From assembly GCA_013399305.1 (NCBI GenBank), contig VXAI01000038.1, forward strand, positions 571,194-635,193: DNA of 64,000 nucleotides, written 5' to 3'. Positions 22,690 through 35,745 of the stretch are shown in pieces; position 1 is the stretch's first letter, and each line of letters opens with the position of its first letter. Source of the stretch: Rostratula benghalensis. Lineage: Eukaryota > Chordata > Aves > Charadriiformes > Rostratulidae. The notes beneath the pieces are model-generated. The model saw nothing but the letters and a program-made list of their open reading frames with translations. It was not told the DNA's origin and did no database searches. The position numbers and the translations under genes are program-made.

Positions 22690-25600
22690 CTGAAAAATAC
22701 TTACACACAGAGTCTAAATAGTTAAATAGAGGGAAAAGTATCACTTAGATTTTCCCCCACTACATCAAAAGATTAGGGTTATGTTTAATAAATATATTTT
22801 ATAGGGCAATTAAAAAAGAAAAAGGAAAAGAAAAAGCACCACCAGGTAAAGGAGTGGTTTGTAATTGAGATTAACATCACATCCCTTGCACATTAAGTAT
22901 CCTGACATGTAAAATAAATGCTGTACTCGACTGAGCATCTGAGAAGCAGGGCACAGGATACCCATTCTGCCATTTTCTCTGTAGTAATCTCAACATGAAA
23001 TACTTTCCTCTGAACTATTTCTGTTTTGTCTAAACATGTTTCTCTTCAGTAGGAAGAATAAACCGTTTATTAAATCTAGATAAAGCTGACTCTATAAGAT
23101 TATATTACAAGTAACATTTTCTGTGTTACACATGAAAGTGGGCTTGTTGATTAACCACGTTATAGGATTCAGATGACCCTCAATTATTTCTGTTATATTT
23201 AAAGAGGACATTTAATAACTAAAGGAAAAACCCTCGTTTGCTGATGAGTAACAGTGTTTTCTCATCTGTTTAAAAGTGGCTAAACACGATGTTACTTTTT
23301 CATTGGGTGGAATAATGTGAGATCACAGCCTTAATTGATTATTAACGAAAAAACCCAAACTAATTTTCTCTTCCATAAATGAAATGTTAGGATCAAAAAA
23401 CCCTAAGTTTACCAACATCAGCACTCTAAAAAAGCAGCAATTGTTTTCAAGCACGAGAGAAGCCCTTTAACTCAAGTTTCTGATATGAAAATGTTTTCTG
23501 GAGCTTTTTTTTCCCGAGAAAAAAAAATTGGAAACAGATTCTGTGAGGGGAAAAAATTTGAATAACTTTTTCTTTTAAGTTATAGACACATCTTAAATAG
23601 ACTCTGTGGTTACTGAATACAAGTCTTGCACAGGAAATTTCTCCCAGAAGCAGCAGAGGCTCTCGCTGGAAACAGGAGGGGACTCACCTGCCATTACTTC
23701 AGGACGCTTTCAAGGGTTTCTTGCCCCTGCAGCCTCCCCTAGGCACAGTCAGACCACTCTGCTGGCCTCCACAGAGGAGAGCTGAGCCAAGCTTTGCCCA
23801 TTTCTTCCATGGTCCCTGCCAAGGGCAGCGTTTTTCCTGCTTTAGATGCCCTGGGCTGCAGCGTGGGCCAGATGCTGCTATTCCCAGGTTCCCTGCCTGA
23901 GGCTACAGCACAGTCTCTCTCTCTGTAGAAGCACTCACTTGTCACCTCCCCACCACTGCCAGTCTCTAATCTGTCAGTCAAGCTGCCACTCAGACCCAGC
24001 AGGCCTCAAGAAGTCACACTGAGTCTATGCACGCAAAGCCACCCGGGCCCGGCTAATGCCTCACATAGCCCTCTCACAACTTCTGACGTCCTGGAAAAGA
24101 CAAGGTCCAGAAGAAATTATTCCCAGCTTGCAAAAAACATACTTCCCTCCACTCTTTCCAGCAGCGTGCAGAGCTCATGTGCTCCCAACATGCTTTGGAC
24201 AGGTGCAATATCTGCTGCAAGTATCCGACCAATCTAGGACACCCACAGAGAGTAAGAGCTGCTTGTGCAGAGACACTCTACAATTCACTGCAGGCAGAAC
24301 TCATCCCACACACCATTATATTCTAGACTATTTCTTTCTGCCTCATAGGGTGAGAAATTCAGCCGACTTGGGGCCCTCCTCCAAGAGACCAGTTCTCTGC
24401 TGCACCCTCAGAAGTCAGATACCTCCTTGCCATTTCTTCCTTCTGTGGTCTAAGTGATTCCTGCTGAAGGAGTTTCTGAAAACTCTCCCTTCTGCCCCTC
24501 TCCATGTACCAAAAGGGAAAGCTGCTGACCCCTCCAAGTGCTGAGGCTCCCACTTAGTGCCAATAAACTCAAGAGTTGAATTTCTACATTCCTATAGGGT
24601 ATTGCAGTGAGCAAGTGCTGAGAGAGACTGCTCTACTTTTGCTACCCTAAGAAATATCCCTGAGGAGGACAGAGATCATGCAGGTGCAATTTTCAACTCC
24701 ACAAATCATTATTAAATTGCCCATTCAGTTTTCTTCTTGGGATTAGAGCTGGAAAACAATGGTAGAGAAAAATTACAGGTGTCAAAATTCTTCCTCTCTG
24801 CTCTATTATTCTGTATCATTGCAGGAGATGCCCTGGTGCAATTTTCCTGGTACCACTACAAAGGCAGAGCTTGAAAGCAGAGCACCCTGTGCCAAAGCCG
24901 CTGAGTTGTGCCAGGGCACATCCTCAGGGAAGGACAGGCTCTTGCCTTACTGAGAAGTAAAAACGTGGTGGTGCAGGTTTGTTTGCATTTAGAAGCAAAC
25001 ATGGCAATCAAGCGAACGGGGTTAGTGATGGGACTGACACCAAAATCAGGGGCCGTGACAAGGCAAACAGGCAACTTTCCTGCCAAGGGTCCAGCTGAAC
25101 TCTGTGAGGGGACACCTAAAAAACATGTACAGTAACTGCAAGCCACCAAAGAGCCCACATTCTCCACACAGTGTATGTTCACACTATAATGGGGTTTGCA
25201 AAATTCTTCCCTATTTTGAGGATTTTTAAGGAAGAAGCAGGGCTGGCAGCACACACACAGAAGCGCAGAGGTACACATCTTCATTACGCCTCCAGGGGAG
25301 ACAGGAGGAACTTGAATTCAGGGCAGCAGTTCAGGTAAGCAGGAGCAAAAGGCATCCTATAAGGGGGTCGTGCAAGAGATGGGACTGTAGCTTCAGCTTT
25401 CCTCTTTTTTTGGCTATTGGATGTGATGAAGGGAGAAGAACAAAAAACCTCAGAAGAACAACAAAAAATCAACCCAAACACCATTCACTTTGGTATACAA
25501 AAAAGGTCACGCTTTCATGCTGTCAAACCCTTTCAAGCTTCTAATCCTGCCGTTGACATTAGAATCTGAAATAGCAGAGCTGGATTCTTGCCTGGACTTT

Positions 25601-25842
25601 GGGAATCAAAACAGCTCTAGGACTTCACTGACATAACAGCCAGCAGGGGAGAGCCAGCAGAGAGTGGTGTCCGATGGCTGCCTCTGCCTCCTCTTGATTA
25701 GGAGCCAGAAAGGGGTTTGCCCTAAGCAAAGGCAAGCGGCAGAGTTCAGCGTTGACTTTGCATAGGACAAACAGAATTTGTATTCCCCCTGGGAGAGCAA
25801 CAAAAGGCCAGGGATAGCTGTCTGAGTTAATCATGTCTGAAA

Positions 25843-25934
25843 CTCAAATGACACACTCAATGCTAGACTTTAAATAACATTTTAAAGTCTCAAATGACAT
25901 ACTCAAAACCAGCCTTTAAATAACATTTCCAATT
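25843..25934. repeat. Two-copy tandem duplication, 46-bp unit
   Basis: CTCAAATGACAYACTCAA occurs at 25843 and 25889, and CTTTAAATAACATTT at 25868 and 25914. Both pairs are exactly 46 bp apart, so the unit is duplicated head to tail with a few substitutions. Confidence 0.85.
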
Positions 25935-26687
25935 AATGTCTAAATATACAGTGGATTTTACAATGAAATTGAAGTACGGCAAAAACATATGTTACTGTCA
26001 GCTGAACTCTTTTTCTGCTTACCAGGATATATGCAGTTAGTTATGATATAGCACATTGGCAGATTTAGGACATCACCTAGTACTTTTCTGACTGCTGAAC
26101 ACCTCACACACAGCGAGAGCCTCTCGGGTGCAGAGGCTGGGAGGCCTCTGAGGAGGTTCAAGAGCACGCAGCTGAGAACACAGGATGTGCAGGAACCGGC
26201 TCAGGGGCACACACGTTGAGAGGCAAGCACAAAGAGAAATATTGAACAAGCTCAAGCTGCCACTCACTGAATGGTGCCCTGTGGAAAAAAAGACTGCCTA
26301 ATCATGTAACTGAAGGCTGTGGAATGATGCTGGCTCACGAGGGAGGGAAATAGCATTGCACAAACAATATAAATTCTGTCCTTCCACTTCAGAGTGTTTG
26401 ACATAGTTTGTTTTTAAAAAAACCAAACAACTAATCACAGAGTATTACATAAAATGTCCTCTTTTTCTAAAAGAGGGAAAAAAATCCCATTCTGTGTGGC
26501 CCGAGGAGGATCTGCACACCAGAGTACACTTGGGCTGAAGGTCAGACTAGAGAAGCAGATGTGAGAGGCAGGTGGTTACCCCTCTGTGGACGAGCTGCTC
26601 TGAAGATAACATAATAGCAGGTTAAATGTGTTTGAATACCTCCAATTCACACATAGAACAGATAAGGATACAGGCACAATGGATTTC

Positions 26688-26707
26688 TTTTTTTTTTTTT
26701 TTTTTTT
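26688..26707. repeat. Poly(T) run, 20 bp
   Basis: An uninterrupted run of 20 T. No retroposon body is recognisable on the downstream side. Confidence 0.9.
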
Positions 26708-29700
26708 CTTCCTGAGACAGGAGGATATTCACCCACGTTCTCTTTAGCCTAACAAGGAGGCTCTCTCTAGACTCCTGTCCACAGAAAAAAGCCTGGCTCT
26801 GGAGGGAGATTCACAACAGCCAAATCAGGGTCCTGCTCTCAGTCTCTCTCCAGAGGGGCTGCTCCTCTGCCACTCACTTTACAGAGGCCCCTGGAGACAT
26901 GAGCCTCTACAGGCTGAAATTAGCCTTTGTGAATACCTTCCTGTCTCTAAGCAGCACAGAGTCATACTGATCTCTGGGTCTGCTGCCAGCAGGGATTATT
27001 TTCATTGTATGACATGGGCAGAGAGCGTGGTTTTACTGCTTTCCTCAACCAGTGGAAAGAGTCACACCTCATCTCATCAGTTCTTCGCTATGGCAGGACC
27101 CTCTGACACAGGCAGCTCCTGGTCTTACCTGGTCACAGCATGCAGCACAAGGGTCACCAAATTCTCCTGTTGCCCAAAATACTTCTGGTCTTTACTACTC
27201 ATTTTTGACAATGAAAACTGTCTTCTTAGACATCATGATGCTCATATAAGCCTCCAGTTTTGAGCTTCTGATGCATGAAAAGGTGAAAGAGTTGCGTTCT
27301 TAGCTTCAAGGCCTCTGGAGACCAGAGATTCTAGTTATTTCTGCCTCCAAGAATGCCCAAAGGAGAGAAACTGCCCTCTTCTCTAGCTCCCTACAGTGAC
27401 TAATGAGAAGAAAAAGTCACACGAGTAGATGGGTGCAGAGACAGTTGCACAGGGCTGGGTCTGCTCAGTGAATCAAGGCAGACAACCTGATGGGTCAATC
27501 ATTTCATGCACCATCCTGTTCACATGTTTGGTACAATCTTCACTTCAATTTGCCCAGCAGACTGATTGTTTCCCCCCTCTCTGTTGTCCTGCTCCCCCCA
27601 CTCCTCCAGCTTAGCCAGGCAGTACTGGAAATACTTGCATCAGTATCAAACCTGGGTTAAACAACAGAACCTGCAGAGTCTTACTGTAAGTATTAGATTC
27701 TCTTACAACAGGAAGATTGAGGTAGTTTCCAAAAGAGTCTTGGCTGGTTTAAGCTGCTCCTTTAAGGAGAGCCCCAGAATTTCATTTGGCAGTGAAAGGT
27801 ATAAAATGCAATTCTGTTAGGAGAGTTAATGAGAGCTCACAGGCAACAACTCATTTGTATGGCCCCAGACAAGTCACAGAAATCAAGGTATCTTTCTGTA
27901 TACTGTGGAAACTATTAAAAATCCTATAGGCTTCCCACACTGACAGCTTCTAAAAATTCAAAGAGGTACCATGCTACAAGGCAGCTGAATCTGAATGTGT
28001 ATTTCAAATACAAATATTCTAGTCCTGTACTGTTCATAGGAAAGGCAGCGTGGTTTATTATGCAGCAGACCCAACATGCAACGGAATTTCAAATAAGCAG
28101 AAGTAATAGTCCCTTCCTCCCGGCTCAGCAGGCACAGTAAAGAGAAGATATAAAACCCTGTGAGAGGCTTCATGGACTGTCTTTAAAGGCCAGCACCGGG
28201 CAGAGCTACCTGGGGTTTGGGGCTCAAGATTGAAGATGATCCTCTGCCCTCATGGACGCCACAGGAAAGAGCAGAGCTGCTGTCACCAGATGGCTGCTGG
28301 TGGTGGTGTTTGTACAGAGAATCGATAGAATTTCTGCTGGCTGAGGCCTTAGCAATCATCTGGGGTTTCCCCACACAGAGAGAAATATGTTAACTGCCTA
28401 AGAGAACACTGATAGAACAATCCAAATACACTCTGGATTTTTAATAAAAGACAAAGCATTCCCTAAATGTAAAAAAAAAAAGAAATTACTCTGCAGCAGT
28501 GCACTGCCTATGTAGATGAACTGAATCATTAATATTGAACAAACAGCTGGAAGGCTGTTTAACCTAGCTGTGCTATGAAATAATCAAATGTATAACCTTT
28601 GCCCAAAATTGCCTTCTGCAGGTTCCATCTTCTTGCATTTTTTGACCAGTGAGGTTGACAGGGACCCTTACAGCAGGCTGTGGATTCGTAGCTCTATAAA
28701 GTACCCTCCCCATCGCTGAGTGAGATCCCTGCAATGAACAGCCCCCTCTGGCAGGGACAGCTGTAGAATATTTCTGTTACTGTGTGCCTCAGCCACAACT
28801 ATCAAGACAAATTATGACAATGTTAATCTTCCTCTCTCGCTTAAAGTACCATTTGTCTCAGAAATGAAAGGGCAAAGATGACATCCCTGGGTACCAGAGC
28901 TGATTATTCATAGCCCGTCACAGACCCTTAGTTACTAGAATTACATGAACAAGCATTAGGAAAGGTAGGTTGGATTGGAAGAGAAGGAAGAGTTTTTGCT
29001 CTTTTAAATTCACCTGTCATTGTTACTACATAAATAACAGATGTAAAAATTACCTTTGGGGATTTTCTAGCACAATTTAATCTGTCACTCTAAGGAAGTG
29101 CACAGATCTCTCCTGAAGCTCTATTTATTTACTCATATTCTGTGACTGTTAGAAAGAGGGACTGTTCAGTGGCATAATTTACTTCAATTATTACTGCATA
29201 CACTTAACTGGCTTGTTTCTTTCCTTAATTTCACATTAACAGTTGCACAGCTATTTCATTTAGCAGTCAATTTTTAAGATGAAAATTTTCTGAGCTCAAA
29301 ACATCATCACAGGTAAAACTGTCACATTGCTGGTTTACAAAGTATAAAAAAACTCAGCAAAAATTAATGTTGGAACATGAAGAACTGCACTTAACCTGAA
29401 AGCTTGACATCTTATTACCAAGAAAATCTATGAAAAACTAGAAACAAGGCTGAGAAAATGGGCAGCGAATGCTGAGTATACGAAACATGACTGTAGACCA
29501 TATGTACAATATACAACTCTACTTGTTTTATCAGACAGACTGGTTAAATAACCCCACAATTACTAGCAAGTGAAAGTTTTCTAGCAATGCAGTAGAAGAT
29601 AATTCCTGACATTTCTCATCTTGCAATTCCCACAGCAACAAGGAAGCAACAAAAACTTAAAAATTTTGCCTGACTTGGCATGCACACACACGGCACACAC

Positions 29701-31633
29701 CCCAGCCAGCACTTCCAAATGAGAACGAGCAACGGATTTTGTTTGAGACCCCAAGTCACATTACATCAAGAATGGTAGCACAGCTTAATGCAGAAGTCCC
29801 ATGTTCAGCATGTGAAAAAGTCAAGCTAAATGGAAAAAAGTAGGCTTTAGCTGCATGAAGGCTTCCAACGGGATGCATTCAGGAGCACACACATAGGAAA
29901 CCCAGTGACAGGGGCAGAGGTGTCTCCTCGTGTCCCCAGCGTGGCCTGGCTGCAATGCAAAGGAACAACTGATTCCTGCCTTACCTACAAACCATCAACC
30001 TCTCTCCCTTCGAGAAGACCAAGATGATGATGAAAAGTCAGCAGCACCAATTAGTTCATCAGTGGCACCAGCTCCCAGGAAGGCAAAACTCCTTCTGCAA
30101 TGTGCATTCACAGAGTTTTTAATCAAAACTCATCCCTCCCCCAAGCTGGCTAGCTACGAAAGAGTGAGTGTTGGAAGGGAAAGTCTTCATGAAACATGCA
30201 AGCAGCTCATCAGAACCTTTCTTTTACAAAGAAAAACTGCTGAAGTCCATTCAGAAGGCAGGAGCCACTTCTCCACAACAGTGACCATCAGAGGCAAGAG
30301 CACAGTTAATTATTCAGCAACAAAGGCTTGTGATAAAGCCTCATCTCCAGATGGATGCTGACCAGTTAATGCAGTTCCTAGCATGCTCTTCATCAAAGGA
30401 ACGGCTCATCTGACCTCAATTACCATGGCCCTCTTACTTCTGAGAAACTATTCCGAAGTTTTGGTGGAGCTGTGAACAAACTTCAGTTTTATATAATCCC
30501 CTGCACAGCCAAAGTGACCTTACAAAGTTAGGGAAATAATTTCAGAATATCCACCAAAGGTTCAGGTAAAGGTGCCAGCATCCCTGCAACTCCTGTGTCA
30601 ACACAAACAGGTCTTCCATTTGTTCAGGGCAATTACATGCACAAATAATTTTTTTTAAAATATCCTTGATATGACTTGTGATGCAAGTAAGCACATTAAC
30701 ATTTTTCTTTGGGAAAATCTGAGCCCCTATGGCTGTGTCTTTTATCTTAAGGATGAGCTTTTAAGAAAAATAAATGCTAAAACCATATAATCTGTTGCTG
30801 AAAGGAAGCCATCTCTTAAAAAAACATTTTTTCCACTTTGTTTACAAAACAAAAAGCTATCTCTAAATATTTCTAAGGGAGCATCCATACAAAGTTACAG
30901 ATTGTGATAAACTTGATGTGACTTATGTAAAGAGACTGAAAAATCAGTTTGGCCACAGGATACAACACCAGTAGCACTACCAGACCAGCAATTCAATATT
31001 GTGTTCCCACCAGCCAAGATGCATCACCTATTCACATTAACCTGAGCATCCAAAAACCAGTCTAATAGGCAAAATGCAACATTGGTAGGTTTGATACTGA
31101 TGCAGGAGTAAGAGCTCCATTTTACTGACTCTAAGTAGCACTGAAACTGGTCATCTCGCAATACGTGTTTAAAGTTTCCAGCATAATAAGAAGCTAAGTG
31201 GTGTGTTCCCACCATCCTGCACCTAGGTTTAAAGTAAAGACAAGCCATTAAATTAATTCTCAGCCTATCTATTAGTAGGCCAGGCTGCAAGAGCCCCGCC
31301 AGAAAGGACCACCCACAGGAGATGATGTTAGTCCAAGTCTGAAAAGCTCCTCACTGCCAGCAGATTGCTGGAGTAGAAAACCAACACACTCCTCCTGGTG
31401 GGATTTACAGGTCCAGGTCAGAGCACCTCTGACCTTGCAGGGGAAGGGCCACTGCTGCCATGGAGGCAACAACACAGCAGCCAGAGACGAGTACTGGTTC
31501 TACACAAAAACTCAGCAATCATTTATTTTTGTAAGTTAACGAAAAAGAGTACAATACCATTACTGCAAGAGACATGAGCCAGTGATGTGAGGCTGCAGTC
31601 ATTGAGCTAAGACATCTGTCCTAGCCCTAACAC
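26708..31633. other. Unique non-coding DNA
   Basis: No gene recognised. The plus-strand open frame 29930-30361 (143 codons) has a polar, lysine- and serine-rich translation and a pyrimidine-rich acceptor-like site just upstream (about 29940), but no family motif and no donor that I trust. Other open frames are short. Confidence 0.5.
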
Positions 31634-31649
31634 TTTTTTTTTTTTTTTT
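31634..31649. repeat. Poly(T) run, 16 bp
   Basis: An uninterrupted T homopolymer. Confidence 0.9.
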
Positions 31650-31764
31650 CACTGTGGAAATACTATAGAAAATGATACTATAAGGGTGATGCTGCTCTGT
31701 CCACTAAGCTATTGGGGAGCGGAGGGAGAACGGAAAAAAGAAATTAGATTAAACCCCATCTTCA

Positions 31765-31863
31765 TTAGGCTTGGAGCAGAAATGATAAAGTACCTCTGTA
31801 AAGGTATGATGCTTCCGGGATAAAATTGAGATGAAATCTCAAACCAACGATCAGTGGCTTAAG
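31765..31863 (-). other. Open segment after a strong polypyrimidine/TAG acceptor
   Basis: On the minus strand the 33-nt pyrimidine run (complement of 31868-31900) ends in CTGTAG and is followed by a 32-codon open frame starting LKPLIVGLRFHLNF and ending in a TAA at 31765. It could be a terminal exon. The tract is also just a simple A-rich repeat on the plus strand, so the acceptor may be accidental. Confidence 0.12.
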
Positions 31864-31867
31864 CTAC

Positions 31868-31900
31868 AGAAAGAAAAAAGAAAAAAAAAGAAAAAAAAAA
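31868..31900. repeat. Interrupted A-rich purine tract
   Basis: 33 bp of only A and G on the plus strand, mostly A with spaced single G. Confidence 0.9.
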
Positions 31901-32122
31901 TCAATATTTTGGGGCAGTTCCGATTGTCTCCAAGAACTGCTGATTTGGCACAGGATCCAAGGTCTCACTGTGGTTGCTAAAGGAAACTTGTATTGCTTTC
32001 CAGCTTTTTTTGGATACGTTTTGATACTCATCACTTCTGACACTTGTTATTATCCTCCCCACTGCCTCACTCGGATGGTAAGCATAAGCTGCTCCATGTG
32101 GTACACCATAGCAGGGACTCAC

Positions 32123-32218
32123 TGACAGGGATAGGGACCACACAGCGACAAGAAAATGAATTTTTCTTTTCAGATGTGTCCCTGATATGTACACACTGGT
32201 GGACTGGGAATTGCTACA
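32123..32218 (-). other. Candidate exon, splice-flanked and open
   Basis: On the minus strand a long pyrimidine-rich tract ends in CACCTGCACAG. It is followed by 96 nt (32 codons, phase 0 at both ends) open in frame, reading CSNSQSTSVYISGTHLKRK then a hydrophobic stretch, and the donor GTGAGT. The opposite strand carries an equally convincing pair of sites (32174-32226), which shows how easily such signals arise. No family is recognised. Confidence 0.15.
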
Positions 32219-33244
32219 CTGTGCAGGTGCAAAGCAAAGACAGGGAGAGATGAGGATAGCACAGAACTTAAGGAAGCAAGAAGAAACAATCCAGGATGTA
32301 GTACACAAACCTGAAAAGTATTGAGAAAGCGCATCTCACATTTCATATTAGTGTTTAAACAGGCTCATCATGACACTGATTCTATTTTCCACCCCAAAGG
32401 GCAAATTATCCAGGCCTGGTCCATGTCAAAAAGCACAATTACACAAGGAATGTGATCTTCCTTTTCTGAAGCTAACATAGTTAACTAAGCAGTGAGTACA
32501 GCTGTCCCGGTGTAAGTGTGACTCCGAGCAGCCTGAAAGCTCAATACTGCCTTGTGTGAGAGTGGAGATCCTTACAGAACAGTAGCACAGTACACCAGTA
32601 TACTACACCAGTATAATGGTATCCACTGTGGAAGGAGTTTACTGCCTTACCCTGGAAGTGAGTTGAAGTAACACAATCCTGATGCTTCCAGGTCAGGTTG
32701 TACTGGCAAGAGAGAAGCAGCAGCAACAACTGAGGTTTGGGAAGGTATAAATTAACACTTTAAAGCTTAACCAACACATTCACTCCTATCAGCAGGCCTT
32801 TAAGCATCCCCAGAAAAGCTAGTCCAAGAGGTAGCTGTCTTCAAAACCCCTCTGCTGGCATGACCTCGTTCAGCTGCCACCAACTGCTTCTGGATTGAAG
32901 AATTCTTATCACCAAACAGCTTTTCATTTTCACTGATGAAGTCAAGGAAATGCACCCAAAGAAGATTTATGGAAACAAATGTAATTGTCTAGGCCAAGCT
33001 ATTGCCATCATACATCCTTACAGAGCAGAGGTGGCAGCTGAAATCTGGCATTGCCAGCACCACAGAGTGGAACTGAGCACAGAAGCAACTACAAATCAAA
33101 CTGCAATTTCTAGTGATAAACCAGGACTTTGGGTTTCCCACATCTCCTCCCTGCACTTGCTGACCAGAGCAGATGCTTTGCCAAGTCCTTAGCACACTGC
33201 AGCAAGACAGGCAGGATCCAACACCTTGAATGCAAATCAGAAAA

Positions 33245-33278
33245 GATGATGATGATGGTAATGATGGTGATGATAATT
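33245..33278. repeat. Imperfect (GAT)n microsatellite
   Basis: About eleven GAT/GGT/AAT triplets in register, with substitutions. Confidence 0.85.
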
Positions 33279-35565
33279 TACTACCTACTCTGGAGATCTC
33301 TGGCATATGAAAAGTGATTCAGCTGCCATGGTCCCAGCCCCTTTTACTGCTGTTGATTACACAGCAGCAGGTATGCTCCTTCAACACTCTTTCTGGCCCT
33401 GGGGTTTTTTGCACACAGGTCCTCACCATTCAGTGCACAGAGTGCTTCAAACATTCTGGCAGCACCCACAGGCAACACCTGGCATTTCATTCCTTACACC
33501 TTTCCCCCTCAAGCTTCCCCCCATTTCCTTGCAACACATCAATATTAGCACCTTTCTCACATCTACCTTCACACCCACCCACCCTTACTTGCTGGTGTGA
33601 GGAGCAATGAAGAAACATTTGTCTATGGCAGGCTTTTATTAATGCCAGAATCAGCAAAACCACGGGGTGATTGCTGATAGCTTTCACCCCTGGGCAGCCC
33701 CACTGCGGACCTGCTCCCCACACTCCAGCCTGGTGTCAGTCTTCACTTTTCACCCAGCCACAACCAGACCGGGCTGGCAGCCCTCTGCTCCTTGCACATT
33801 TGCACATCTCCCTTCCTTTTATTTATTATTTTTTTTCTTAGGAACACACAGTGGGGTAAATCTCTCTGAGATGAGTTGGAAAAACCTTACAGGACAACAC
33901 ACAAGGTTCCCCCTGTGACTCCACTGATGTGAAGTGGTGCAACTTTCCCCTGTGCGATCTAACCATGTGTTTGAACTGAAGCTCAGGAAATAACTCACCA
34001 CAGCTGCACAAGAAAACAGCAGGCAACCCATTAATACCTGCCTCAACAAGAAGAGAGATAAGAGAACATTACTGCTTCCATATCTGCAATGAGATACCCG
34101 TCCTCCTGCTCTGAAGGAGCTGTGACAAAAAGCACAGCCAAAAATCAAATTCGTTGAGAAAAATGAAAATGAAGAAAAAGTAAGACCTTTTATAAATTCC
34201 TCTTAGATTGTTGGGATATCCTGAATGAAACATAACTCTAAGATGTAAAGATTGCTTCTGTATATTCTAGTGAAACATCCACACTTTTTCTCCCTGCAAC
34301 TACTGTTTCCATATTTCCTTGTATTTTAATCAAGGACTAAAGACAACAAAAAACCCCCTAGAACACAGAACTCCAAAGAGAGCAGCAGAAACCCAGGGCA
34401 GCATCCCTTATTATTTCCAACCTTTTCCCCATGCTGACAAAGTGCTCTTCCATCAGAAAATCAGTTATTTGCCAGACCAAACCCAGAGAGAATTGCTTTG
34501 GGTGAGGCACACAGCGAGTCCTCTGCTTTTGGTTGTCACAGGAACCCTCATAGAACCAAAGGCTGCACGTTACTGAGTGGGGCTTCTGGGAACACATCAC
34601 CGTAGTTGGCTTGACTGATAAAGGTCAGCTGCCTACAAATGGCAGCTCGATGTTTTCTGTGTTAACTCTCATGAATTCCATATACAGCAAGGGGGAAAGG
34701 AGCATCAGGTTACAGACAACCTCAGGGAGAGAAAAAAATAACCCCAGTCAAACCCGTTTCCTGCCCATGACTTTTGATTAGTCAGTTCTCTTATGCGTTG
34801 GTGTAACACCACCAGTTTCTGAGATAATCTCTTCCAGTTAAGAATCTGATCTGAGAATGAAGACTTCCCACCACCTGCTAAATTTCTGTATTTCTACCTA
34901 TAAATACACTGAAAATAGCAGTATTTTCTGCTTGGTAGGATACTGAGAATGAACTAATATTTGCCAGCATGTCATGCCATGAGCTCAGAAACAAATATCT
35001 CCACTTTTGTTTCCTGCTGCCAGACTAACAGGCACCTGCCACATCAGGGTTCTTCCCTGCCTCGACTGCTGAGCTCTGCTGAAGCACCGCTACTGCTCAG
35101 CACCACTTCTTCCCCCATTTCCCAATACACGTAACACCAGTGATTGTCCCCGAGAGCCTGAGAATTGATTTCTCAGCCCAGCAAAGGGCCACTGCTTGCA
35201 CTGCTTCCCAAAACCAGGGGCATACCTGTGCACAGGGGCTCAAGGACCACTCATCCCCAGACCAAGCCAGATGGTGCCAGAAGGATGGCAGTTTTTGTGA
35301 TGAGAACCCCCATCCCTACGACTCATGCATTGATTACTGCCACCAGTACTTTACCCCTTACACTTAGCTGGTAATAAACTTTTTATGTAAGACTTATACA
35401 TCTTACAACACAAATTCTTCTATCCTGTGCCCAATCTATTTACTTTGTAACAAGGTACTGATTTTCATGGCATCTTTATGCTACCTGAGCCCTACAGCGG
35501 GTGCTCTATGAGGGGAAACTGCACCTCTTGGAGGGTGCTGGGTTTCAATTCTCAGCCACAGCAAC

Positions 35566-35623
35566 AGCTCCATAGGTTTATATATCTAAATCCAGCTCCA
35601 CAAAGTTTATACATCTAAATCAC
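35566..35623. repeat. Two-copy duplication, 28-29 bp unit
   Basis: AGCTCCA...GTTTATATATCTAAATC is followed by AGCTCCA...GTTTATACATCTAAATC. The offset is 28 bp at the left end and 29 bp at the right, so the copies differ by one indel and a few substitutions. Confidence 0.75.
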
Positions 35624-35727
35624 TTCAGGAGACTTAGAAGCAAGTTACATTGTAATCTTCTCGCTGTGGAAAGGTTATGCAGTAGGATGGACAAGAATGA
35701 ACCAGACTCAAGAAATAAGCAACATCT

Positions 35728-35745
35728 AAAAAAAAAAAAAAAAAA
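35728..35745. repeat. Poly(A) run, 18 bp
   Basis: An uninterrupted A homopolymer with no recognisable retroposon body. Confidence 0.9.

Larger units (their letters stand above)
21582..26687. other. Mostly unique DNA
   Basis: Apart from the candidate exon at 22475-22689 and the 46-bp duplication at 25843-25934, no gene or interspersed repeat is recognised. Long open frames on both strands at 24056-24457 and 24856-25284 overlap GC-richer DNA and carry no recognisable motif. Confidence 0.5.

Noticed and set aside
29930..30361. 143-codon polar open frame (+) with an acceptor-like site upstream
   Set aside because: No recognisable protein and no convincing donor. Mentioned as a weak possibility only.
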